DNA of 64,000 nt from Pelosinus baikalensis. GTDB lineage: Bacteria > Bacillota > Negativicutes > DSM-13327. The stretch covers positions 44,484 to 108,483 of the forward strand of contig NZ_JAJHJB010000017.1 of the NCBI RefSeq assembly GCF_020819555.1, given 5' to 3'. The notes beneath the pieces were generated by a model. It saw nothing but the letters and a program-made list of their open reading frames with translations. It had not been told where the DNA came from and did not search any database. The position numbers were made by a program, and so were the translations under genes. Below, piece by piece: positions 43,959 to 52,376 of this stretch (positions are counted from its first letter, which is position 1; every line of letters begins with the position of its first letter).

Positions 43959-45926
43959 GTGGAAAAGAATACATTGCAAATGCGGTTGATTATATTGTTG
44001 GTATTATTTTCTTTTTTATCGGCAGCAATAATTGGTGGTGTCAGTTCTTACATGAATGTTAATACTACCAGGGAAGAAATAACAAGAAATAACCAAACAA
44101 TAGCGAATCAAACTGCCCATGAAATTGAACAATTTATGAATGATGACACAAAATTATTAGAGATACTGGCTTTATCGCCTACTGCATATTCCATGGATGC
44201 GGCCAAATTTCGGGAAATGATTATTACGGCCCAAAAAAAGCATCCGGAATTTGAAACAATCTATGTTATGAATGCAACTGGTATGCAGATTGCAAAAACT
44301 ACCAAATCAGCACTAAACAATAAAGCTGATAAAGACTACTTCAAAAAGGCTCTACAGGGAAATACTTTTCTTACGGAGTCATATATCTCACAGTTGACCA
44401 ACGCGCCAACTATTACGATTTCAACGCCGATAAAAGATTCAAGTGGCAGTATTGTTGGAGTACTGGCTGGAGATGTAAGTTTAAAAACAATTGGAGAAAT
44501 TGCTTCTCGAACTTCGGTTGGTAATTCAGGCTATGTGGACGTAGTAGATAATAAAGGTACATTGTTGGCCAGTATACATTCAGAAAAGGTGACAAAGCAA
44601 GAAAATATCGGACAAGCGAAATATGTTCAAGATGTTATCGCTGGTCAGGTTGGTAATATGGAAGCTATTTCGTCAGCTGGAGTAGATTCCTTGATTGTAT
44701 TTGCACCTGTTAAAAGCTATAACTGGGGTATAATTACATACTTACCAAAAAAAGAAATTACCGATCAAATTAAGCATAGTCTGCTGGTGATGTCGGTGTT
44801 GATTTTACTGGCTGTGCTTATTGCGGCAGGGACCGCGATTTATGTAGCCAAAGGAATGGCTAAGCCTCTTAATGAACTGGTACAGGTAGCAGATAAAATC
44901 GCCAGTGGTAATTTAAGTCAAAAGGTTCAAGTGCAGGGCGTGGCGGAAGTTAATAAATTGGCGATATCGCTGGATAAAATGCGGAAAGATTTACAGAACA
45001 TTATCCTTGATATTATGTCTTCTGCTGAACAAGTTTCAGCTGCTTCTGAACAGCTTACAGCGAGTGCTGATCAGTCAGCACAGGCCACCCAATTAGTGGC
45101 AAATACCATATGTCAATTAGCACAAGGGGCTGATCAGCAAGTTGGTACTATTGATACCACCTCATTAGTGGTACAAAAAATGTCAGCGGGTATTCAGGAA
45201 GTATCAGCAAATGCTAGTTCTGTAAGTACCATATCCGAGCAAGCAGCAACTGCGGCGCAGCGTGGCGGAAAATCGATTAAAGCTGTTATGCTGCAGATGG
45301 ATACGATAGAGCGAACAGTCGCCAATTCGGCAGAGGCGGTAACCAAGTTAGGAGAGCGGTCACTAAAAATTGGTCAGATTGTCGAAACAATTTCCGGTAT
45401 TGCCGGGCAGACTAATTTGTTAGCACTTAATGCGGCTATTGAAGCAGCTAGAGCTGGCGAACAGGGCCGGGGCTTTGCCGTGGTAGCAGAGGAAGTACGG
45501 AAATTAGCTGAGCAATCTCAGGAGGCAACCAAGCAAATTGCTGAATTGATTATTGAAGTTCAGACAGAGACGGATAAAGCCGTGGTAGCTATGAATGATG
45601 GTACACGGGAAGTTAAAATAGGTGGTGAAGTTGTTGACACTGCAGGTCAAGCCTTTCAAGAAATTGTAGGACTGGTTGAAGGGGTCTCAGGGCAATTCAA
45701 GTGTATTTCATCAGCCATGCAGCAGATGGCTGATGAAAGTCAACAAATTGTAGGGGCAGTCTACGATATTGATAAAATAAGCAAGGCGGCAGCCGAACAT
45801 ACTCAGACGGTATCGGCTACGACTGAGGAGCAGGCAGCATCTATGGAAGAAATTGCAGCAGCCAGCCAATCCTTGGTTAAGATGTCTGAGAAATTACAAA
45901 ATACTATTGCGAAATTTAAACTGTAA
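43959..45926 (+). CDS. methyl-accepting chemotaxis protein with dCACHE domain
   Basis: 655 residues: membrane helix (about 10-30), periplasmic dCACHE domain (about 35-270; ..TTKSALNNKADKDYFKKAL.., TPTITISTPI-type PTITISTPI), second helix (about 282-302), HAMP (about 303-355) and a long cytoplasmic coiled-coil signalling domain. The hairpin tip reads GQTNLLALNAAIEAARAGE and RGFAVVAEEVRKLAEQS. It has no C-terminal CheR-tethering pentapeptide. Start GTG at 43959 after AAGGGGAGC. The ligand may be related to the dicarboxylate system upstream (inference only). Confidence 0.93.
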   Translation: MEKNTLQMRLIILLVLFSFLSAAIIGGVSSYMNVNTTREEITRNNQTIANQTAHEIEQFMNDDTKLLEILALSPTAYSMDAAKFREMIITAQKKHPEFETIYVMNATGMQIAKTTKSALNNKADKDYFKKALQGNTFLTESYISQLTNAPTITISTPIKDSSGSIVGVLAGDVSLKTIGEIASRTSVGNSGYVDVVDNKGTLLASIHSEKVTKQENIGQAKYVQDVIAGQVGNMEAISSAGVDSLIVFAPVKSYNWGIITYLPKKEITDQIKHSLLVMSVLILLAVLIAAGTAIYVAKGMAKPLNELVQVADKIASGNLSQKVQVQGVAEVNKLAISLDKMRKDLQNIILDIMSSAEQVSAASEQLTASADQSAQATQLVANTICQLAQGADQQVGTIDTTSLVVQKMSAGIQEVSANASSVSTISEQAATAAQRGGKSIKAVMLQMDTIERTVANSAEAVTKLGERSLKIGQIVETISGIAGQTNLLALNAAIEAARAGEQGRGFAVVAEEVRKLAEQSQEATKQIAELIIEVQTETDKAVVAMNDGTREVKIGGEVVDTAGQAFQEIVGLVEGVSGQFKCISSAMQQMADESQQIVGAVYDIDKISKAAAEHTQTVSATTEEQAASMEEIAAASQSLVKMSEKLQNTIAKFKL

Positions 45927-46003
45927 ATTACAGGGTCGGTATGTTATTAAGCAGATTTAAATGCTCACGAATCGCATCTGCTAAATCTCAATTTTTTAAT
46001 AGA

Positions 46004-46045
46004 AAAGCCGCTAATTGCCTAGATTAAAAGGTAATTAGCGGCTTT
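46004..46045 (+). terminator. intrinsic terminator after the chemoreceptor gene
   Basis: AAAGCCGCTAATTGCC (from 46004) pairs with GGTAATTAGCGGCTTT around a 10-base loop. Confidence 0.85.
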
Positions 46046-46196
46046 CACTGTGACTTTAGATATCATAATGTTAGAAAAGATATAGTTTTACGAATATTTT
46101 ATAAAACTTTATAAAAATTTTATAATTGCTTTAAAGGCAGTTTAAAATCTTTTCTTATAATAAGCTCATAACAAATTAAGGAGGCTTATTAATAAG

Positions 46197-46862
46197 ATGA
46201 ACAAACTTAAATTTTTGTATGATGTGGTCCAAAAGTTACGGGATAAAGAGGTTATCAATGGTGTGGCAACAGTGGAAGTGAATAAAGACCAAGCAAAGGT
46301 TTTTTATGTAAAGAATGAATTTCAAAAAAATTTTGTGACAATGCAGACTAAGGCAAGCATAACTTCCGAAGTGAATTATGAAGGAAAGCAAGTAAAACAT
46401 CAGAGCACTACCGAGTTTACGAAGCATTGCCCAGGAAATGAAATGCATGGAATGCATCACAGACTATTTAGACATATGAATCATGCTGGTGGCAGATGTG
46501 GGAGCATAAAGGACAAACTTACAAAACTCTCCTTTGTTTTAGGCCTTTTAAACAGCATCAAAGTAGAAGAACAGGAAGATAAAACAATTCTTGTTACATT
46601 GGAGGTAGCAGAACTACCTGAAGATATCAAAACACTACTCCAGGAACGAATGAGTCATGCTGAGAGTGACCACAGTCGGGGACATTGCTGCTTTATGAGC
46701 GAGTTCTGCTCCATTGAAAAAGGCAGATTTTCATTTGCGATGACCGTCAGTAAAAATTATGACATTGAGAAAATTGTGATCGCTTTTGACGGCGCACGAC
46801 GCAATGAAGAAAATGAACAGCACTTGTTGGACATAGTTGCAGAATTGCAACTTAATAAATAA
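46197..46862 (+). CDS. unknown His/Cys-rich protein, partner of a two-component system
   Basis: 221 residues, no signal peptide or membrane helix, family not recognised by name. Two His/Cys-rich clusters stand out: HCPGNEMHGMHHRLFRHMNH followed by Cys (about 81-106) and SHAESDHSRGHCCFMSEFC (about 153-171). The ends are ordinary alpha/beta. It is followed 109 bases later by a histidine kinase whose N-terminus is also His/Cys-rich, so metal binding or sensing is a fair guess. AAGGAGG lies 12 bases before the ATG; upstream is AT-rich with several TATAAT-like boxes. Confidence 0.7.
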   Translation: MNKLKFLYDVVQKLRDKEVINGVATVEVNKDQAKVFYVKNEFQKNFVTMQTKASITSEVNYEGKQVKHQSTTEFTKHCPGNEMHGMHHRLFRHMNHAGGRCGSIKDKLTKLSFVLGLLNSIKVEEQEDKTILVTLEVAELPEDIKTLLQERMSHAESDHSRGHCCFMSEFCSIEKGRFSFAMTVSKNYDIEKIVIAFDGARRNEENEQHLLDIVAELQLNK

Positions 46863-46971
46863 TCCATAACTCTAGGTTACTATAATACTGGGTGCAAGCT
46901 GAAAGAATGGTTTGCGCCCTTTTCCTTATTTATAATATAATAAGACAATACGTAAAGAGCAGGTGATTTTG

Positions 46972-48141
46972 ATGTTTAGGCCCAGTAGACGTCATTTTAA
47001 TTCTAAAAGGCACAATCAATGTGACGATAAATGTTTCTCAACTTTCCAAAGAATTCATTTACACCATCATCGGGAATTTCATAAATATCATCAATACTTT
47101 CGCTATTTCAGACCAGCTTTTGTACTGTTTAATATCCTGCTTTTGTACCTATTATTTAATTGGGTAGGCTTTAAAGGGATTGGTATTTTTTTCGCAGTCG
47201 TCATTAGTATAAAAGAAATAGTCCATTTTATTTTTATGCTGCGTTTAGAGAAACGAATATTTACACCAATTGAAAAACTCAAGCTAGGTGTAGATGAAAT
47301 TTCTAAGGGAAACTATAATGTAAAAGTTGAGTGTGATGTCCCAAATGATCTAGGTTTATTGATTTATTCGTTTAACGAAATGGCACAAAAATTATATGAA
47401 AGTGAAAAAATACAAAACGAGTATGAAGAAAATCGAAAAACACTCGTCGCTAATATTTCTCATGATTTAAAAACACCAATAACAGCTATTCAGGGCTATA
47501 TTGAAGCCTTGCTGGATGAGAATATTAAAATTCAGGGTGACAAGGACAAGTATCTAAAAACCATCCATCATAATACGGTTTATATCAATAAATTGATTGA
47601 TGATCTATTCCTTTTTTCAAAATTGGATATGCAAAAATTAGATTTCGCTTTTGAGAGTGTAGGAATTGGTACTTTTATGGATGATTTTATGGAAGAATAC
47701 AAATTTGACCTGGAAGAAAAAAATATCCAGTTCCAATATATCTCAGATCTAAAGCAAGAATATCGCGTAAACCTTGATGGCAAAAGATTTCATCAGGCTT
47801 TTAACAATATTATTAGTAATGCTGTTCAGCATGGTCCGGAAAATGATTTATCTATCAGAATTAAGATGTATCTACAAAATGATTTTATTTGTCTTGCTAT
47901 TGAAGACAATGGATATGGAATTGCTGAAGATAAGCTACCACATATTTTTGAACGTTTTTATCGTATTGATATAGAACGCAAGAAAGAATATATGTGTACT
48001 GGACTTGGTCTAGCAATCACGAGGGAACTTATCGAGGCTCACTGTGGGGAAATTACTGTTTCGAGTAAAGAGAAGCAAGGCACTTGTTTTACGATAAAGC
48101 TTCCAGTTTTACAAGAGTATAGGGATGAGAGCACAACATGA
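46972..48141 (+). CDS. sensor histidine kinase with His-rich cytoplasmic N-terminus
   Basis: 389 residues. The first 46 are basic and contain many His and two Cys (RRHFNSKRHNQCDDKC, then HLHHHREFHKYH). Two membrane helices (about 48-92) with almost no external loop follow, then HAMP (about 95-148), the dimerisation domain with H164 in NISHDLKTP, and the ATPase domain with N box (NNIISNAVQHG), DNGYGI, FERFYRID and GTGLGLA-type TGLGLAITRE. Intramembrane-type sensors with short loops usually detect membrane or internal signals; the His-rich tail suggests metals. ATG 46972 preferred over GTG 46963. Overlaps the regulator gene by four bases. Confidence 0.9.
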   Translation: MFRPSRRHFNSKRHNQCDDKCFSTFQRIHLHHHREFHKYHQYFRYFRPAFVLFNILLLYLLFNWVGFKGIGIFFAVVISIKEIVHFIFMLRLEKRIFTPIEKLKLGVDEISKGNYNVKVECDVPNDLGLLIYSFNEMAQKLYESEKIQNEYEENRKTLVANISHDLKTPITAIQGYIEALLDENIKIQGDKDKYLKTIHHNTVYINKLIDDLFLFSKLDMQKLDFAFESVGIGTFMDDFMEEYKFDLEEKNIQFQYISDLKQEYRVNLDGKRFHQAFNNIISNAVQHGPENDLSIRIKMYLQNDFICLAIEDNGYGIAEDKLPHIFERFYRIDIERKKEYMCTGLGLAITRELIEAHCGEITVSSKEKQGTCFTIKLPVLQEYRDESTT

Positions 48142-48821
48142 AACGTGTATTAATTATTGAAGACGACATGGACATTGCTGAACTGGAACGGGATTATCTA
48201 CAATTTAATGGTTATAAAGCCGAGATAGTCCAAGATGGAGTGTTAGGTTTGAAAAAGGCAATGACGGGTATGTATGATGTTATTGTCGTTGATTTGATGC
48301 TGCCCCAAAAAGATGGATTTGAAATTATTAGAGAGATTCGAAAGAAGCTAGAGATTCCTATTATTGTCGTCTCAGCTCGCAATGACGACATTGATAAAAT
48401 TAGAGGACTCGACTTTGGAGCAGATGATTATTTGACAAAACCCTTTAGCCCTGCAGAGCTAGTTGCTAGAATTAAATCTCATATGAAACGCTATCAACGT
48501 CTAAAAGGCCATACTCCTTCTGAAATGATTCAACATAAGGGGTTGGAAATCAACATCGCTTCTCATAAAGTTGCGGTGAATGGCGTGCCAATTCAACTGA
48601 CAACTAAGGAATATGAACTGTTATTATTCTTGGCTACCAATCCGAATATCGTTTTTAGCAAAGCACATATTTTTGATATAATATGGGGCGATGAGTGCTA
48701 TGGCGATAACGCAACTGTTGCTGTTCATATTCAAAAAATCCGCAAGAAAATTGAGAAAGATCCATCCAACCCAGAATTTATTGAAACACTCTGGGGAACG
48801 GGCTATCGCTTTAACCCCTAA
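48138..48821 (+). CDS. OmpR/PhoB-family response regulator
   Basis: Partner of the kinase (ATGA overlap). 227 residues: receiver domain with phospho-acceptor D52 (VIVVDLMLPQKDG), acidic pocket EDDMD near the start, the switch Thr/Ser in IIVVSARN, and Lys in LTKPFSP; then a winged-helix DNA-binding domain (about 130-225) with TKEYELLLFLATNPNIVFSK and GTGYRFNP. Confidence 0.94.
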   Translation: MKRVLIIEDDMDIAELERDYLQFNGYKAEIVQDGVLGLKKAMTGMYDVIVVDLMLPQKDGFEIIREIRKKLEIPIIVVSARNDDIDKIRGLDFGADDYLTKPFSPAELVARIKSHMKRYQRLKGHTPSEMIQHKGLEINIASHKVAVNGVPIQLTTKEYELLLFLATNPNIVFSKAHIFDIIWGDECYGDNATVAVHIQKIRKKIEKDPSNPEFIETLWGTGYRFNP

Positions 48822-48837
48822 TATCCTGTTATAACGA

Positions 48838-48919
48838 AAAAGTCCTGCAAAGCCTGATATGCTCCCTTAATGACATTGACTTGACAGGGGGCAGTTCAGC
48901 CTAGCCTTGCAGGACTTTT
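48838..48919. repeat. CCTGCAAAG palindromic repeat (family I, copy 2) with enlarged loop
   Basis: AAAAGTCCTGCAAAG and CTAGCCTTGCAGGACTTTT pair; the loop of about 45 bases contains its own small hairpin (TGCTCCC/GGGGGCA). It probably terminates the two-component operon. Confidence 0.75.
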
Positions 48920-49023
48920 GTATTTAGAATCGTTCCTGTGATTTTACCTAGTCTCTTCTAATGTATATTTATTTCCTAATTATCTCAAACTACATTTGAT
49001 AGAATACAGGGAGGTGTTTTAAG

Positions 49024-49236
49024 TTGCAGCAAAATAGTCTTACTCAAAAGGAACGCGCTTACTTGAAAGATGCGCTTGAATTGGAAAACCTTTGTATCGC
49101 GAAATACAGTGTTTATGCTGACCAATGTGTGGACCATGAATTAAAAAATATGATGTTTAGTATTGCTAAAAATAAACGTCATAATGCCAATATGATTAAG
49201 CAAGAACTTGGTAATTCCGAGTTCCTGTATCAATAG
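49024..49236 (+). CDS. small CotF-related helical protein
   Basis: 70 residues, two predicted amphipathic helices. The pattern LTQKERAYLKDALELENLC..KY followed by KNMMFSIAKNKRHN resembles the short ferritin-like coat proteins that accompany CotF genes in spore-formers. Start TTG at 49024 after GGGAGGTG. It lies 15 bases before the CotF gene, so both form one operon, probably used in the mother cell during sporulation. Confidence 0.6.
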   Translation: MQQNSLTQKERAYLKDALELENLCIAKYSVYADQCVDHELKNMMFSIAKNKRHNANMIKQELGNSEFLYQ

Positions 49237-49251
49237 TAGGGGGGCTAGATA

Positions 49252-49695
49252 ATGGACAACCCAAGGCAATCTCCACCAATAAGCAGAAATCGGCTTTCAG
49301 ACCGCGATATGTTGCTGGATTTGGTGATTACGGAAAAACATTTATCAAGACTGTATGATCAAGGTGTGTTGGAATCTACCTCACCTATGATATCTAATAC
49401 TTTTGAACGATTACAGGATAGTAGTCATGATAACGCTCGCACTATTTTTACGGCTATGCAAGAACGTGGCTGGTATAATCCAGAACGTACTGGGAGAACT
49501 GAGCGCATCTCAAGAGGAACACAAAAGCAATCAAGTGAATTTTTTGACACAACTGCTGACAGTAAATATGCGGTATCTTCTGGTACAAGAAGATTTGGCA
49601 GACATTTGCCTCGCGAACAGCGGTCTGGTAAATCTGGTATCTTCAGTAATCAAAGGCCAGAAACAAATTCCGAGGATTGGCAGTATAGAAGCTAG
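49252..49695 (+). CDS. CotF-family spore coat protein
   Basis: 147 residues. The coat F domain fills about 15-75: LSDRDMLLDLVITEKHLSR, then ESTSPMISNTFERLQDSSHD and AMQERGWYNP, a four-helix ferritin-like pattern. The C-terminal half is a low-complexity, Arg/Ser/Gly-rich tail common in coat proteins. Start ATG 49252 after AGGGGGGCT. Evidence that the organism sporulates. Confidence 0.85.
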   Translation: MDNPRQSPPISRNRLSDRDMLLDLVITEKHLSRLYDQGVLESTSPMISNTFERLQDSSHDNARTIFTAMQERGWYNPERTGRTERISRGTQKQSSEFFDTTADSKYAVSSGTRRFGRHLPREQRSGKSGIFSNQRPETNSEDWQYRS

Positions 49696-49715
49696 TTGAC
49701 CCTTATTAAGAATAA

Positions 49716-49764
49716 GGAGCTGCTGCAAAGTAGGTAGTTTAACCCTACTAGCAGCAGCTCTTTT
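49716..49764 (+). terminator. intrinsic terminator of the cotF operon
   Basis: GAGCTGCTGC and GCAGCAGCTC, with inner TAGG/CCTA pairing, followed by TTTTATG. It could also serve the convergent gene ending at 49800. Confidence 0.85.
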
Positions 49765-49799
49765 ATGTTTTATAATCAGCATTACATTTTTCTTCATCA

Positions 49800-50384
49800 C
49801 TAAATTAATTGATAAAATAGCCCGTGGTTGGAACAATGGAAATATAATTTGCCGTGCCCTTGCTTATGAAAGCGAAACTGCATATTCCATTCAGGATATT
49901 GCTTCACAATAATCACTAAATCACCCGTGACATAAGCAACGAAAGTAATAGAATGTTCTTTTTTCATCTCATGGGCTGATGTGACATACAGTTCGTCTTC
50001 TACAGGCTCTATATTTAGCAAATGGTTTTCGGATGCTTTTTCTGCAACTAAAGCTTCGATTCTTTTGCCGCAACATGAAATATTGGCATCTCCTGTCGCT
50101 GTCATAAGATTATTACACTGGGGGCAGACATAAAATTTAAGCTTTTTCATATTTCCTCCAATCGTTTCGTTTAATTCAATTTTACCTGATAGAATTTCTT
50201 CAATATTAACGCCAAGTATTTGTGATAGTTCTGGAAGCAATGATACATCGGGACATCCAAGGCCACGTTCCCATTTACTGATTGTTTTGTCGCTGATGTT
50301 CATTAAATCAGCTAATTGCTTTTGCGTCATATCTTTTTCTTTTCGCAGGTTATATATTAACTTACCAATTTTATCGCAATTCAT
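49800..50384 (-). CDS. XRE-type HTH fused to a two-iron superoxide reductase (desulfoferrodoxin) domain
   Basis: 194 residues. An XRE helix-turn-helix (about 5-60; MTQKQLADLMNISDKTISKW) is followed by a desulforedoxin-like site C87-x2-C90 .. C104-C105 (VCPQC, SCCGK) and a superoxide reductase-like domain. All positions of the SOR iron site appear kept: H121, H138, H144 (HEMKKEH) and C184/H187 (HCSNHGLF), with the six- and three-residue spacings of desulfoferrodoxin. It could be a regulator that senses superoxide through its iron centre. ATG 50384 has GGAGGT seven bases upstream. No SOR partner gene is adjacent. Confidence 0.8.
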   Translation of the reverse strand: MNCDKIGKLIYNLRKEKDMTQKQLADLMNISDKTISKWERGLGCPDVSLLPELSQILGVNIEEILSGKIELNETIGGNMKKLKFYVCPQCNNLMTATGDANISCCGKRIEALVAEKASENHLLNIEPVEDELYVTSAHEMKKEHSITFVAYVTGDLVIIVKQYPEWNMQFRFHKQGHGKLYFHCSNHGLFYQLI

Positions 50385-50562
50385 TAGTATCACCTCCGAA
50401 CTCTAGTTTAGAGCATATTTAAAATACTATCAATAAACGAACCGTAGAGTAAACTTAGAATGAAAGGGGAAAAGCAATGAACATTATTTAGATAGTATAA
50501 TCAAATTTCGCACCAATGATTATTTGATGCGCCAAGAAAGATAGGTAAACAATCAAATAACG

Positions 50563-50598
50563 AAGCTTAAAGACACTTAGTGTTTTTAAGCTTTTTTG
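50563..50598 (+). terminator. orphan intrinsic terminator
   Basis: GAAGCTTAAAGACAC pairs with GTGTTTTTAAGCTT, followed by TTTT. The plus-strand sequence before it (50385-50562) has no supported gene, so it may end a lost gene or a small RNA. Confidence 0.65.
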
Positions 50599-50696
50599 CT
50601 TCTTGTAGAATACATATTATGTATAATATGGAAAGTTTAGCATAATATTGCAATAACTATAAGTAAAAGTTAAAAAATTATAAAAGGAGGAGTGTT

Positions 50697-52301
50697 ATGA
50701 TGTTAAAAAAATGGATTGCTTTATTAGTTATTGTGTTTGCAGTAGGAGCATTATTATCTGGTTGTAGTTCTACAACGGGAGGCAAGGAACAGGTAATTAA
50801 ATTATGGCAGGGGTCTGAGCCGGAAATTCTTGATCCCGGAAAATCTACAGGTGTGCCTGAAGCAAATTATGAGTTGGCATTATTTGAGGGGTTAGTGGTA
50901 TTAGATGCTAAGGACATGCCTGCGCCGGCGGCTGCCGAGAAATGGGAGGTATCGCCCGATGGATTAAAGTATACCTTTCATCTCAGAGCCAATGCAAAAT
51001 GGTCCAATGGTGAACCGCTAACAGCATATGATTTTGAATATGCTTGGAAGCGGATATTGAGTCCAGAGTTGGCTGCTGAATATGCCTATATGCTGTTTCC
51101 TATTAAAGGGGCAGAAAATTATAACAGTAAAAATGGAACAGTTGAGGAAGTTGGGATAAAGGCTGTCGATGATAAAACATTGGAAGTAGTATTAGATAAA
51201 CCGACAGCCTATTTTTTAGCTCTTGCTACTCATCACTCCTTCTATCCTGTTAATAAAAAAATTGTGGAAGCCAATGGGGATAAATGGGCTAGTGATGTAA
51301 AGACACTGATTAGCAATGGTCCTTTCAAGGTAGCAAACTGGGTGCATAACAGTAAATTAGAAATGGTAAAAAATGATCAATATTGGGATAAAGATAAAGT
51401 AAAAGTTAGTAAATTAGAGTGGGCATTGCTGGAAGCGAATACTACAGCGTTATCCATGTTTGAAAATAACCAATTGGATTATGTATATGAACCTCCGATG
51501 GCAGAAGCTGAGCGATTGAAAAAGGAAAACAAGCTAACTGTAGGTAAATATCTGGGCACTTATTATTATGAACTTAACAACAAGAAAGCTCCTTTTGATA
51601 ATCCTAAGGTTCGCAAAGCCCTTGCCTTGGCTATTGATCGCGAAAGTTTAGCTAAAACAGTACTAAAAGGTATACACAAGCCGGCGGATGCATGGATTCC
51701 ATTTGGTTTTACGGATTCTGTCACCGGCAAAGATTTCAGAGAAGAAGCAGGCGGCTATTTTAAAACAGATATAGCGGAAGCAAAAAAACTGTTGGCAGAA
51801 GCCGGATATCCTGAAGGGCAAGGATTGCCTCCTATTACGTTGATTTATAATACGAGTGATAACCACAAAGCTATTGCTGAGACAATTCAGGAAATGTGGA
51901 AGAAAAATCTTGGCATTACGATTGAAATTCAAAACCAAGAGTGGAAAGTTTACATACAGAACCGGAAAAGTGGTAATTTCCATATGGCCCGGGCCGGTTG
52001 GATTGGAGATTATGCTGATCCAATGACCTTTGCGGATTATTTCATGACGAATGGCGGCAATAACCATGGGAAATACAGCAATATAGCCTATGATAAATTG
52101 GTTGAAACGGCGCAATTGAGTAATGACTCTAAAGTGCGTATGCAAGCCATGCGTGATGCGGAGAGGATTTTTATAGATGATATGGGGTCTATTCCAATTT
52201 ATTTCTATGGCAATCCATATTGCATTAAGGCAAATTTGAAGGGTGTCATCAAATCTGCTACTTCCGTGGTTAATTGGAAGGAAGCCTATTTTGAAAATTA
52301 A
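50697..52301 (+). CDS. oligopeptide ABC transporter substrate-binding lipoprotein (OppA/DppA)
   Basis: Binds peptides outside the inner membrane. 534 residues, signal with lipobox LLSG-C (Cys about 23), then the SBP family 5 domain: ..EILDPGKSTGVPEANYELALFEGLV.., YDFEYAWKRILSP, and NPKVRKALALAIDRE near residue 302. Length and motifs fit OppA (MppA branch). AAAGGAGGAG before the ATG. First gene of a five-gene ABC operon, here in the usual order A-B-C-D-F. Confidence 0.93.
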   Translation: MMLKKWIALLVIVFAVGALLSGCSSTTGGKEQVIKLWQGSEPEILDPGKSTGVPEANYELALFEGLVVLDAKDMPAPAAAEKWEVSPDGLKYTFHLRANAKWSNGEPLTAYDFEYAWKRILSPELAAEYAYMLFPIKGAENYNSKNGTVEEVGIKAVDDKTLEVVLDKPTAYFLALATHHSFYPVNKKIVEANGDKWASDVKTLISNGPFKVANWVHNSKLEMVKNDQYWDKDKVKVSKLEWALLEANTTALSMFENNQLDYVYEPPMAEAERLKKENKLTVGKYLGTYYYELNNKKAPFDNPKVRKALALAIDRESLAKTVLKGIHKPADAWIPFGFTDSVTGKDFREEAGGYFKTDIAEAKKLLAEAGYPEGQGLPPITLIYNTSDNHKAIAETIQEMWKKNLGITIEIQNQEWKVYIQNRKSGNFHMARAGWIGDYADPMTFADYFMTNGGNNHGKYSNIAYDKLVETAQLSNDSKVRMQAMRDAERIFIDDMGSIPIYFYGNPYCIKANLKGVIKSATSVVNWKEAYFEN

Positions 52302-52376
52302 TGGGATTTAAGTGTATGTAGCGGAAGATGTATACGCATTGTGTATGCATCTTCCTTATAAAGAAGGAGTGAAAGA

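Noticed and set aside
43868..44062. 64-codon open frame overlapping the chemoreceptor start
   Set aside because: It overlaps the well-supported MCP start in another frame and lacks a ribosome site.
49403..49699. 98-codon frame overlapping cotF
   Set aside because: Different frame over a clear coat F domain; no ribosome site.
51663..52145. 160-codon minus-strand open frame inside the oligopeptide-binding protein gene
   Set aside because: Antisense shadow of a clear SBP family 5 gene.
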